From an uncultured Bacteroidales bacterium (GTDB lineage: Bacteria > Bacteroidota > Bacteroidia > Bacteroidales > Muribaculaceae): a stretch of DNA of 64,000 nt. The stretch lies in NCBI GenBank assembly GCA_902793405.1, contig CADBDH010000017.1, forward strand, positions 1 to 64,000. Direction: 5' to 3'. A program made the position numbers and the translations under genes. Each line of letters begins with the position of its first letter. Within the stretch, counting starts at the first letter, position 1. Positions 54,526 to 61,740 of this stretch are shown here, in pieces. The notes beneath the pieces are model-generated. The model saw only the letters and a program-made list of their open reading frames with translations, searched no databases and had not been told where the DNA came from.

Positions 54526-54533
54526 TAAATTTG
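54526..54533 (+). promoter_or_regulatory. -7 element of the RSH gene
   Basis: TAAATTTG, 16 bp upstream of the ATG at 54550. Confidence 0.55.
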
Positions 54534-54549
54534 CGAAAAAAATCGCTGA

Positions 54550-56766
54550 ATGGTGGCTACTCAGGAATATTTCACACAAGAAGAGCGCGTCCAGCTGCTG
54601 CAGCTTGTCAAGGACTTAAACGACAGGCTTGGCAGGCAGTTGACATGCCAGGACATCAACACGGTGCACCACCTGATTGAGCAGGGCATCACCCAGGCTG
54701 ACATCTTTCGCCGCGACCAATATGGACTCAATCCGGTGCTGCGTCACCTGCGCACCGCCCTCACGCTGTGTGACAGCATCGCGCCCGACCGCACGATGGT
54801 CATTGCGACGATGATTTACAACCTGTGCCGCAAGGATTTCCTCGATGTTCCACGGGTGAAAAAACTCTTCGGCAGCGACATCGCCGGCATTGTCCATGGC
54901 CTGCTGCATGTCGCAAGGCTGTACAAGAAACAGGCTGCCGTCGAGAACGAGAACTTCCACAAGCTGCTGCTCACCTTTGCCGAGGACGTGCGCGTCATCC
55001 TCATCATGACGGTCGACCGCCTGGCCCTGATGCGCGCCATCAACCATCACCCCAACGAGAAGTTTGTACAAGAGATAGCCAGCGAGTCCCGCTATCTGTA
55101 TGCGCCGCTGGCCCACAAACTGGGCCTGTACGCCATCAAGAACGAGCTGGAGGACACGTCGCTCAAGTACTTGAACCGCAAGGTATTTACCCAAATCGCC
55201 AACCGTCTGCAAGAAACCAAGGAAGCGCGCGACCGCTATGTCGAGAACTTTATCGAGCCTATCGACAAAAGGCTGAAGGAGGAAGGCCTGAAATTTGAGC
55301 TCAAGGGCCGCACCAAGTCCATCAACAGCATCTGGCAGAAGATGCAGAAACAGGGGGTGGACCTGAGCGGCATCTATGACCTGTTTGCCATACGCATCAT
55401 CCTGGACACTACCCCCAAGGACGAGAAACGCGCCTGCTGGCTCGCCTACTCTATCGTAACTGACATCTACAAGGCCAATCCGTCGCGTTTCAAGGACTGG
55501 ATCACCATCCCCAAGAGCAACGGTTATGAATCGCTGCACATCACGGTATATGGGCCCGGGAACAAGTGGGTTGAGGTTCAGATTCGTTCACGCCGCATGG
55601 ACGAGACCGCCGAGCGCGGTGTGGCAGCACACTGGCGCTACAAGGGCATCAAGAGCGACGGGGAGGTGGACAAGTGGATGAACGAGGTCAGGGAGATGCT
55701 CGAGGCCAGCGGCCATGAGGGGCAGATGAACCTGATGCGCAACATGGACACCAACCTCTACAACAACGAGGTGTTTGTCTTCACGCCCAAGGGCGACCTC
55801 ATCCGCCTGCCTCAGGGAGCCACCATCCTGGACTTCGCCTTCCACATTCACTCACGCGTGGGCAGCACCTGCATGGGCGGCAAGGTGGACGGGAAGAACC
55901 AAAAGATCAATTACCGGCTGCGCAGCGGCGACACCGTCGAGGTCATCACATCATCGACCCAGACGCCCCGCCTGGACTGGCTGAACATCGCGGTCACCAG
56001 CCGTGCGCGCAACAAAATCAAAAACGCCATCAACGAGCGCCGCGCCCGTCAGGCCCAACTCGCCCGCGAAACACTGCAACGGCGCTTCAAGAACCGCAAG
56101 ATCGAGCCCGACGACGCCACGTTGGCACGCGTCATCAAGAAGATGGGCTACAAGACGACGACCGAATTCTATGCCGCCATCCAGGAGGACATCATCGACG
56201 TGAACACGGTCGTCGAGCAATACGAAGAGATTCTCGCCAAGAAGGATGAGACCACCAGCCGTGGCACTGCCGAGGAGTTCATCCTCCAGCAGCCCACCCT
56301 TCATGACGATCGCCACGACGATGACATTCTGACCATCGGCGATGACGTCAAGGGCGTGAACTACAAGCTGGCCCGATGCTGCAACCCCATCTTTGGCGAC
56401 CGCATCGAGGGCTTCATCGCCAGCGACGGGGCCATCAAGATTCACCGCACCGACTGCAAAAACCTGCATCACCTTAAGGGACGCTACCCCTACCGCATCA
56501 TCCGCACCCGCTGGACAGGCAAAGCGGGAAACCAGTTCGTCGCCACCCTCAAGGTGCTGGGACGCGACGACATCGGCATTGTATCGTCCATCACATCGGT
56601 CATCAACAAGACCGACAACTGCCTGCTGCGCAGCATCTCGGTCCAGGCCGAGGGAGGCCTGTTCGAAGGGTTGCTCAGCGTGAACGTCAACAACATTTCC
56701 CTGCTTGACGACCTGACCAAAAAGCTACTTAACATCAAGGGTGTCAAGCAAGTGGACAGGATATAG
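54550..56766 (+). CDS. RelA/SpoT homologue, synthetase with degenerate hydrolase
   Basis: The 738-aa protein has the long RSH layout. The N-terminal HD domain (about 45-180) has lost its catalytic residues: the expected LLHDVVEDT reads TMIYNLCRKD near residues 88-97 and the HP pair reads NP, so ppGpp hydrolysis is unlikely. The synthetase domain (about 245-375) is intact: GRTKSINSIWQKM, IPKSNGYESLHITV and VEVQIRS with the catalytic Glu. A TGS domain (about 405-465) and an ACT domain (from about 665) follow. It should act as a RelA-type (p)ppGpp synthetase. Confidence 0.93.
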   Translation: MVATQEYFTQEERVQLLQLVKDLNDRLGRQLTCQDINTVHHLIEQGITQADIFRRDQYGLNPVLRHLRTALTLCDSIAPDRTMVIATMIYNLCRKDFLDVPRVKKLFGSDIAGIVHGLLHVARLYKKQAAVENENFHKLLLTFAEDVRVILIMTVDRLALMRAINHHPNEKFVQEIASESRYLYAPLAHKLGLYAIKNELEDTSLKYLNRKVFTQIANRLQETKEARDRYVENFIEPIDKRLKEEGLKFELKGRTKSINSIWQKMQKQGVDLSGIYDLFAIRIILDTTPKDEKRACWLAYSIVTDIYKANPSRFKDWITIPKSNGYESLHITVYGPGNKWVEVQIRSRRMDETAERGVAAHWRYKGIKSDGEVDKWMNEVREMLEASGHEGQMNLMRNMDTNLYNNEVFVFTPKGDLIRLPQGATILDFAFHIHSRVGSTCMGGKVDGKNQKINYRLRSGDTVEVITSSTQTPRLDWLNIAVTSRARNKIKNAINERRARQAQLARETLQRRFKNRKIEPDDATLARVIKKMGYKTTTEFYAAIQEDIIDVNTVVEQYEEILAKKDETTSRGTAEEFILQQPTLHDDRHDDDILTIGDDVKGVNYKLARCCNPIFGDRIEGFIASDGAIKIHRTDCKNLHHLKGRYPYRIIRTRWTGKAGNQFVATLKVLGRDDIGIVSSITSVINKTDNCLLRSISVQAEGGLFEGLLSVNVNNISLLDDLTKKLLNIKGVKQVDRI

Positions 56767-56847
56767 CGAATGGGGAGCAGGATATCAGGAAATGGGAAAA
56801 TATGCAACTATTCACCGTTTTCTGTTATCTATTCACTAAAAAAGCAG

Positions 56848-56855
56848 TACCTTTG
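56848..56855 (+). promoter_or_regulatory. -7 element 8 nt before the exonuclease start
   Basis: TACCTTTG is followed by TCCCCGTC and then ATG; the mRNA leader can be only a few bases at most. Confidence 0.55.
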
Positions 56856-56863
56856 TCCCCGTC

Positions 56864-57487
56864 ATGCAAGTTGTATCTATTGACAAACAAGACATCAACC
56901 AGATGCCCCTGGTCACCTTCCCCGGGCGCATCCACATCATTAACGCCATCTCGCAGGTGAAGAGTGCCGTCGCCGCTTTGCAAACCTCGCCCATCGCGGG
57001 TTTTGACACCGAGACGCGCCCCAGCTTCAAGCGCGGTGAGCGACACAACGTCGCCCTGTTGCAGCTCTCAACTGCCACCGACGCCTTTCTGATTCGCCTG
57101 AACAGGACCGGAATCCCTGCTCCACTCAAACAATACCTCGAGAATCCCGACATCATCAAGGTGGGCCTCTCGACAACCGACGACTTCCATCAGCTCACCC
57201 GACTGTGCGACATCCGCCCCGCCGGCTTTGTCGAGCTGCAGCAGTTGGTCAAGCAATATGACATTACCGACATGAGCCTGCAGAAGATCTACGCCATCCT
57301 CTTCCAGCAAAAGATCAGCAAGGGGCAACAACTCACCAACTGGGAAGCTCCCCAACTCAGTGACGCCCAGCAGCGCTACGCAGCCATCGACGCATGGGCC
57401 TGCCTGCGCATCTATGAGCACCTGCAGTCGGGCGCATTTATCCCCGAGCAGTCGCCCTATTGGCACGAACTCGTCGAGGAAATCTGA
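56864..57487 (+). CDS. 3'-5' exonuclease of the RNase D/DEDD type
   Basis: The 207-aa protein is a DEDD exonuclease domain: GFDTETRPSF (first Asp and Glu), LSTTDDFHQL (second Asp) and YAAIDAWACLRIYE (Tyr and last Asp of Exo III). It lacks an HRDC domain, so it is not full RNase D. It probably trims RNA or DNA 3' ends. It lies between the RSH gene and the tmRNA gene in the same direction. Confidence 0.88.
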   Translation: MQVVSIDKQDINQMPLVTFPGRIHIINAISQVKSAVAALQTSPIAGFDTETRPSFKRGERHNVALLQLSTATDAFLIRLNRTGIPAPLKQYLENPDIIKVGLSTTDDFHQLTRLCDIRPAGFVELQQLVKQYDITDMSLQKIYAILFQQKISKGQQLTNWEAPQLSDAQQRYAAIDAWACLRIYEHLQSGAFIPEQSPYWHELVEEI

Positions 57488-57516
57488 TTTTTTTTGAAAA
57501 AAACGCGCCAAACAGA

Positions 57517-57546
57517 TTGCTTGGCACGGAATTTGTTGTACCTTTG
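57517..57546 (+). promoter_or_regulatory. Promoter of the tmRNA gene
   Basis: TTG (57517-57519), 19-bp spacer, TACCTTTG (57539-57546). TTGGCACGGAATTTGTT (57521-57537), overlapping the spacer, also resembles a sigma-54 -24/-12 element with one mismatch (TTGT for TTGC). Confidence 0.65.
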
Positions 57547-57574
57547 CAGGCCGTTTACACGGATACATACTATT

Positions 57575-57920
57575 GGGGCTGACTGGCTTTGACAGCGTGT
57601 AGAGGTGGTAAGCAAGCATGCAGAGCGATAATGGCAAGGCTCTTAAATCTCAGTCATTGACACAGCACAGTAAGTTCGGCTTTATCATTGCCCAAGGGGC
57701 AGTGACGAGACATCACCCAACTGCCCTCGCGCCGAGGCGGGTTGATACGGTGGTGCTGGAATATCGGCGATAGGACAAGGCAAGCCTCGGGCCGAGTCCG
57801 AGATTTAGAGGATAAGCTACTGGTTGGTCGTCTTGGGCCTGCCAGCGGTCGAAAACCAAGCCAAGACTAAGCATGTAGAAACCTTATTAGTTCCACGTTT
57901 GGACGAGGGTTCAAACCCCT
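57575..57920 (+). ncRNA. ssrA: tmRNA-like gene without recognisable tag frame or acceptor 3' strand
   Basis: The 5' end GGGGCTGACTGGCTTTGACAG, AAGCATGCAGAG, CTTAAATCTCAG, GACGAGACATCAC, TTTAGAGGATAAG, CTAAGCATGTAGAAA and the T-arm GACGAGGGTTCAAACCCC are all Bacteroidota tmRNA blocks in the correct order. Between CTTAAATCTCAG and GACGAGACATCAC, related tmRNAs encode a tag ending YALAA; here that interval is short and I find no such frame. After the T-arm the sequence should pair with GGGGCTG and end in CCA; instead it reads GCTGATTCTCAGC. It may be a broken gene altered by an integrated element. Confidence 0.75.
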
Positions 57921-57976
57921 GCTGATTCTCAGCGACTTATTTTTATTCCAAAATTTTGTACCCCTTTTTGTACCCC
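57917..57976. other. Putative attachment site next to ssrA with tandem 11-bp repeats
   Basis: The T-arm of the tmRNA gene is followed by a small hairpin (GCTGA-TTC-TCAGC) and by two exact copies of TTTTGTACCCC (57954-57964 and 57966-57976). Direct repeats beside a tRNA or tmRNA 3' end are usual at tyrosine-recombinase attachment sites. No integrase gene is seen nearby. Confidence 0.5.
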
Positions 57977-57998
57977 TTCTTTCGCACGATTGATGACT

Positions 57999-58148
57999 CG
58001 ACATGTCATATACCAATTCTGTCACGTGACAGACAACATTGTCATTCCGACACGCTGTATAAGCCCACCAAAATGGTCACTGTGTTGCGCCATCACTGAC
58101 ATTTCATAATAAAAACTGACAGCCGAGATGCTTGGCATAATGATTGCT
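57999..58148 (+). promoter_or_regulatory. Sigma-54-like promoter with upstream TGTCA palindromes
   Basis: TTGGCATAATGATTGCT (58132-58148) fits the -24/-12 pattern TGGCAy-N5-TTGC. Upstream lie GACATGTC, the perfect palindrome CTGTCACGTGACAG (58019-58032), TTGTCATTCCGACA, and two CTGACA sites. These could bind an enhancer protein. The first frame downstream begins about 220 bp later. Confidence 0.45.
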
Positions 58149-58368
58149 CGGCTATTAGTATGGTACATAAAAAATTTATTATTTTATGTTAGAGAATTTG
58201 CTCAATATTGTGCAATTCAAGAGAGTTAGCAACTTTATTGTTTTACCCTTTAACATCTCCGTTATGCCTATGTAAGAAAAAGTATGCTGAGAGACGATTG
58301 ACTAGCTTCACGCTAGTTGCTTTGATTCGCAGTAAGTTACTAACGATGCGCAATCAAGTCGTCAACAA

Positions 58369-58497
58369 GTGACTGAAATCGCTCTTAAGGATTTATTAAA
58401 TGAAGAGAAAAAAGAGTTACTGAATCTCGTCAAAAGAAGAACAAGACAGGGTAAACAATACATTCTCAGTATCGACGGGCGATTACTGAAGACATGA
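58369..58497 (+). CDS. Small unknown ORF (42 aa), possibly a remnant
   Basis: A GTG-started frame encodes a charged helical peptide (VTEIALKDLLNEEKKELL then NLVKRRTRQGKQYILSIDG). The frame is open back to a TAA at 58333-58335 without an ATG. It ends with a TGA that overlaps the ATG of the next gene (ATGA), as in coupled genes. No family is recognised. It could also be the tail of a decayed gene. The 448 bp between the tmRNA T-arm and this frame hold the att-like repeats, the sigma-54-like site and a CTAGC-TTCAC-GCTAG hairpin. Confidence 0.35.
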   Translation: MTEIALKDLLNEEKKELLNLVKRRTRQGKQYILSIDGRLLKT

Positions 58498-58934
58498 TTG
58501 CAAGGATAAACATTGAGTCCCCCAGGTTCAGTAAAATAATATCAGAAAAAGTAGGTTCAAACTTTGAAACATCCGTTATCACCTATTATTGTTTTGTATA
58601 TAATATACTTGATGACTTTGGATATCATAAGATTGAAGGAGAAGACGGCAAAACTATGACGCTTAACCCGACAAGTTTTAGCAAAATCTTCCATCTGCGT
58701 AGGGCAACGCTTCAACACGAGCTTAATCCCATATATAGATGCAGAGCAAAGCGTGAAGCCGACGAGCGGAAGAAGAAGTACGCAACTCACGACACGTCCT
58801 ACAGATGCATTAAACTTGATGATTATGATATCAAAGCAAAAGAACATAAAAATGATAGTGGAGATTTAAAGGATAGCATAAACAAATTAAAACCCATTTA
58901 TAACGACATTATAGATTCAATAATAGTAATATAA
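58494..58934 (+). CDS. Unknown protein of the accessory segment
   Basis: I do not recognise this 146-aa protein. It is soluble, lysine- and isoleucine-rich, and has a basic middle part (YRCRAKREADERKKKYATHD) that could contact nucleic acid. Its A/T-rich codons differ from the GC-richer host genes on the left, which suggests transfer. It begins by overlapping the small upstream frame and is closed by a good terminator. Confidence 0.55.
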   Translation: MIARINIESPRFSKIISEKVGSNFETSVITYYCFVYNILDDFGYHKIEGEDGKTMTLNPTSFSKIFHLRRATLQHELNPIYRCRAKREADERKKKYATHDTSYRCIKLDDYDIKAKEHKNDSGDLKDSINKLKPIYNDIIDSIIVI

Positions 58935-58949
58935 AATTAAGATACTTTG

Positions 58950-58974
58950 AGCCGGCATTTGTCCGGCTTTTTTT
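58950..58974 (+). terminator. Terminator after the unknown gene
   Basis: AGCCGG and CCGGCT enclose a 7-nt loop, followed by a T-run. Confidence 0.85.
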
Positions 58975-59160
58975 GTGCCCCTAGCCGGCGAATGCCACCA
59001 TTTGGACACGATCGGAAACCATGATCACGTTCGTGCCCCCAATGTCCCCGTTCATTCCCATCCATATCATAGCTTACATGCTATTATTGAAATACGCAAA
59101 TACGCTCAGGCAATTCCAATCAGCAAAAAGGGGTCAAGTTTTGTTGTCATCGCTTATTTT

Positions 59161-59186
59161 CCGTACAACATACATCCACCTGTACG
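59161..59186. repeat. CCGTACA-N13-TGTACG palindromic repeat, copy 1
   Basis: CCGTACAAC-ATACATCCACC-TGTACG shares nearly all positions with copy 2 at 59343-59370. It lies 50 bp upstream of the -7 element at 59237-59244. Confidence 0.65.
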
Positions 59187-59214
59187 ATAAAGACAAAAAA
59201 ACACTAAGGCATTT

Positions 59215-59244
59215 TTGTGGTCTCCCGATAAGGACTTATCTTTG
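59215..59244 (+). promoter_or_regulatory. Strong promoter without adjacent gene
   Basis: TTG (59215-59217) in TTTTTG, 19-bp spacer, TATCTTTG (59237-59244). The first coding start downstream is at 59413, so the transcript has a leader of about 160 nt or encodes a small RNA. Confidence 0.6.
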
Positions 59245-59342
59245 CCCCAGGAAAACACGCCAGCGTACGGTGGCATCGGTGCTTGAATAGCAACCTTGGA
59301 AGCGCCCTGAAAACACATCTCTCAAAAAAAGATTCCAAAATA

Positions 59343-59370
59343 CCGTACAACTTACAGCCTACCTGTACGG
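59343..59370. repeat. CCGTACA-N14-TGTACGG palindromic repeat, copy 2
   Basis: CCGTACAAC-TTACAGCCTACC-TGTACGG, 182 bp after copy 1. It lies 29 bp upstream of the -7 element at 59400-59407. A lone CGTACGG half-site is at 59264-59270. Confidence 0.65.
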
Positions 59371-59399
59371 TAGAAATTACACAGAATTTTGGCCCTTTG

Positions 59400-59407
59400 T
59401 AATTTTG
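59400..59407 (+). promoter_or_regulatory. -7 element 5 nt before the DUF3853-like gene
   Basis: TAATTTTG followed by CGGCC and ATG; the mRNA from here would have almost no leader. Confidence 0.45.
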
Positions 59408-59412
59408 CGGCC

Positions 59413-59760
59413 ATGATTCAATTCAATGACGAAAATATCATCAAACAACTCCTCAACAAGCGCGTTATCGACATGACAGGCCAGGAGTTGGTGGACCTTA
59501 TAGGCAGCGCGGTTCAACAAGCCACGATGCGTAGCGATATGTCCGAACACAAGGAGAAGAAGCACCTGCATGGCAAGAAGGAAATTGCAGATGCGCTCAC
59601 TGTCTCCATTTCCACGATCAGCCGCTGGCTTGACAATGGTACGATTCACGCTCCAGCAGTCATCCGCGCTGACCGCGTCCTTCTGTTTGACTACGACCTT
59701 GTCCTGAAACAGATCCAGGCGAGCGAGGGTCTCCGCTGGAAGGCCAGGCACGATAACTAA
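59413..59760 (+). CDS. DUF3853-like DNA-binding protein
   Basis: The 115-aa protein has an N-terminal MTGQELVDLI segment and a C-terminal helix-turn-helix (HGKKEIADALTVSISTISRWLDNGTI), followed by a wing-like stretch (VIRADRVLLFDYDLVLKQIQ). This is the build of DUF3853 proteins in Bacteroidota mobile elements. There they sit next to replication or excision genes and may act as excisionase or repressor. The ATG at 59413 is chosen over one 24 bp upstream because the -7 element lies between them. Confidence 0.7.
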   Translation: MIQFNDENIIKQLLNKRVIDMTGQELVDLIGSAVQQATMRSDMSEHKEKKHLHGKKEIADALTVSISTISRWLDNGTIHAPAVIRADRVLLFDYDLVLKQIQASEGLRWKARHDN

Positions 59761-59824
59761 CAACTAATATTATTATTTATTATTTTATTATTTATTATAT
59801 TCTAAATTAAATTTTTACAACGCA

Positions 59825-60001
59825 ATGAAGAAGTTTAAAATCAATTTATTTATTAAGGATTTAAACAACTGTATTCTGCCCGCAGTTGAAGTGGCAATGA
59901 CCCTGTATGCGCTCGCTGAGATCCAGGTGTTGATCACTGAGCTCAGTACTTTCACGCGTGTGCATATTAAATTTAAACCTAATGCGTCCGTGTTGAAGTA
60001 A
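59825..60001 (+). CDS. Small unknown protein (58 aa)
   Basis: The frame encodes MKKFKINLFIKDLNNCILP, then VEVAMTLYALAEIQVLI, ending FKPNASVLK. The middle is moderately hydrophobic and could be an amphipathic or membrane helix. It sits between the DUF3853-like gene and the ATPase gene in the same direction, in sequence that is otherwise very AT-rich. No family is recognised. A hairpin follows it. Confidence 0.45.
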   Translation: MKKFKINLFIKDLNNCILPAVEVAMTLYALAEIQVLITELSTFTRVHIKFKPNASVLK

Positions 60002-60019
60002 GGAGTAATGACTGTTAGC

Positions 60020-60045
60020 TTGGGGGTGGCTCACCCCACCCCCAA
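60020..60045 (+). other. Strong hairpin before the ATPase gene
   Basis: TTGGGGGTGG pairs perfectly with CCACCCCCAA (10 bp, 6-nt loop). There is no T-run, and it ends 29 bp before the ATPase start, so it may stop translation read-through or set the mRNA end between the two genes. Confidence 0.6.
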
Positions 60046-60074
60046 TATGAATGATAATTAAAATAAAAAGCATT

Positions 60075-61526
60075 ATGGGACTTTTTAATAGTAACCTGAT
60101 TAATACATTAAGCAAGTGCAAGAATCCGTGGAAAGCTATCGGTTTTAGTGCATTAGGAGCATTTGCTACCGCCGCTGTCACCTATGGTGTTAAGACTGGT
60201 TGGAATTACGTTACAAGTCTATTCCAGACCAAAGCCGCCAAAGACGTGGAAGACTACAAAGCTGAAAAGGCTCAACAGACTGAGACCGAAAAGGCTAAAG
60301 AAGCAAGAGCGACTAAGGAGGCGCAAGCGCAGGCACAGGCAGATGCCTACGAAAGAATGCGTGAGGCTGACGCGAAGCTTTATCGTGAGAAGATGGAGAT
60401 AGATCTGGAGAAGCGCCGCAGGTTCAAAGAAATGGCTGAGCAGCAAAGTGCATCCGCTGGCGATGAACCCGCAAAAGGTCCGTCTGAGCCCATTGATGAC
60501 CTCCTCACTACGGAGAAGTTGTTCAATCGCCGTCGCCGTCGCCGCAGTTGGGAAAGATGGATTGTTCAAGGTTATATCAAGCCTGGACAAATTACGATGG
60601 TAACTGCTGGCAGTGGTGTGGGCAAGAGTATTCTTCTTGCAGAAATAGCTCTGGCTGCGGTTAAGGGAGTACGCCCTGAGTTCCTGCCCGACTCCTGTTG
60701 TGCCTCTATCAAGCAGGATGTGGTGTATTATCGTATTGAAGACTATCCTAGTGAACTTGAGGGCAAATATGGACAAGGTAAAGTGTTCGACGACTCAAAC
60801 TTCAAGTGGGTACTGCCTGAAAACTTGGGTTCCAGAACCTTGGACGGATTACTTGAACATGTAAAACAGTTGGCGCGTCAGCTTGAACACGACACGGTTA
60901 TCTGTATCGATCCGGCCACAAAACTTGACGGTTACAGACATGAGGCGTGCATTAAGGGACTTGAGGAAGCCCAAAGGATTGCCCTGGAACGTGGAATCAC
61001 TCTGACGCCTATAGTTGCTGCCCACAACGGTGAGATTAACGACTGGAAACATCTTTCCAGCGGTGATATCATGGGCGGTGATAAAGGCATTCAACAAGCT
61101 GGTGCAGTCATCGCGTTACGCAATGAAGGTACAGCAAATGGGGAGTGCAGGTTCATTCAATGCCTGAAGGAACCGAAGGGATGTCCAGACCCATACCCCA
61201 ATAATGTTCTCGTATGCAAGAAAGTCAATACTGTAATCGATGAAAACAACTGGTATCTGCATTTCGAGTTCGTGGAAATCAAACCCGAGAAAGATGCACT
61301 GCCAGAGAAGCCCAAGTCCAACAAGGGTAAGACCAGTAGCAGCAAATCCGAGGGGAACGATGCCGAAAATAAGGCAGAGAAACCCAAGAAAAAACGGCTT
61401 AGTAAAGAGGAGAAAGAGACTATTCTCTATGACTCAAAAAAAGGTATTAAGCCCAAGGACATCGCTGAGAAAATCGGGTGCCACGAAAGAACGGTACAGC
61501 GGGTAAAGAAAAACAACAGAGCATAA
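60075..61526 (+). CDS. RecA-like (AAA_25/RepA-type) ATPase with hydrophobic N-terminus, coiled coil and HTH
   Basis: The 483-aa protein has four parts. Residues about 20-45 are hydrophobic (FSALGAFATAAVTYGV). Residues 55-130 are a highly charged, Ala/Glu/Lys-rich likely coiled coil. Residues about 165-395 are a RecA-fold ATPase with Walker A TAGSGVGKS and Walker B VICIDPATKLDG, close to RepA/DnaB-like helicases of plasmids and integrated elements. A Lys-rich linker leads to a C-terminal helix-turn-helix (IKPKDIAEKIGCHERTVQRV). It probably starts element replication. The ATG at 60075 follows an A-rich stretch typical for the group; one at 60051 is possible. Confidence 0.7.
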   Translation: MGLFNSNLINTLSKCKNPWKAIGFSALGAFATAAVTYGVKTGWNYVTSLFQTKAAKDVEDYKAEKAQQTETEKAKEARATKEAQAQAQADAYERMREADAKLYREKMEIDLEKRRRFKEMAEQQSASAGDEPAKGPSEPIDDLLTTEKLFNRRRRRRSWERWIVQGYIKPGQITMVTAGSGVGKSILLAEIALAAVKGVRPEFLPDSCCASIKQDVVYYRIEDYPSELEGKYGQGKVFDDSNFKWVLPENLGSRTLDGLLEHVKQLARQLEHDTVICIDPATKLDGYRHEACIKGLEEAQRIALERGITLTPIVAAHNGEINDWKHLSSGDIMGGDKGIQQAGAVIALRNEGTANGECRFIQCLKEPKGCPDPYPNNVLVCKKVNTVIDENNWYLHFEFVEIKPEKDALPEKPKSNKGKTSSSKSEGNDAENKAEKPKKKRLSKEEKETILYDSKKGIKPKDIAEKIGCHERTVQRVKKNNRA

Positions 61527-61551
61527 CAGCCTCTATCCTACCAAAGCAATG

Positions 61552-61577
61552 AAGGCGCATCAATGACGGTGCGCCTT
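61552..61577 (+). terminator. Terminator-like hairpin after the ATPase gene
   Basis: AAGGCGCA pairs with TGCGCCTT across a 10-nt loop; the following TGTTGTG is only partly T-rich. Confidence 0.6.
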
Positions 61578-61740
61578 TGTTGTGCCTATATGTGTCAGCC
61601 GTAACCAGGAATACCGGCGCTATCAATGCCTCCATATTTTCTACGTGAGGCATTTGGATATGTTTAGGCATACCACATACCTCTTGCGCTGAACATTCTA
61701 TCCTGGACATCACACATTGAATTGCCTTAATAATGACGAA

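Larger units (their letters stand above)
58975..59412. other. Gene-free regulatory stretch before the DUF3853-like gene
   Basis: It holds two related GTAC palindromes and two promoters, listed separately, and no coding frame that I can support. Around 58978-59060 there is a GC-rich patch unlike its surroundings. Confidence 0.5.

Noticed and set aside
56836-57159. Minus-strand frames opposite the exonuclease gene
   Set aside because: The plus-strand frame has the DEDD motifs and a promoter; the others have none.
57921-58368. A group I intron or permuted tmRNA 3' piece downstream of the T-arm
   Set aside because: I looked for a CAGCCCC/CAGCTCC-type acceptor with CCA downstream and found none, and no intron core motifs were recognised.
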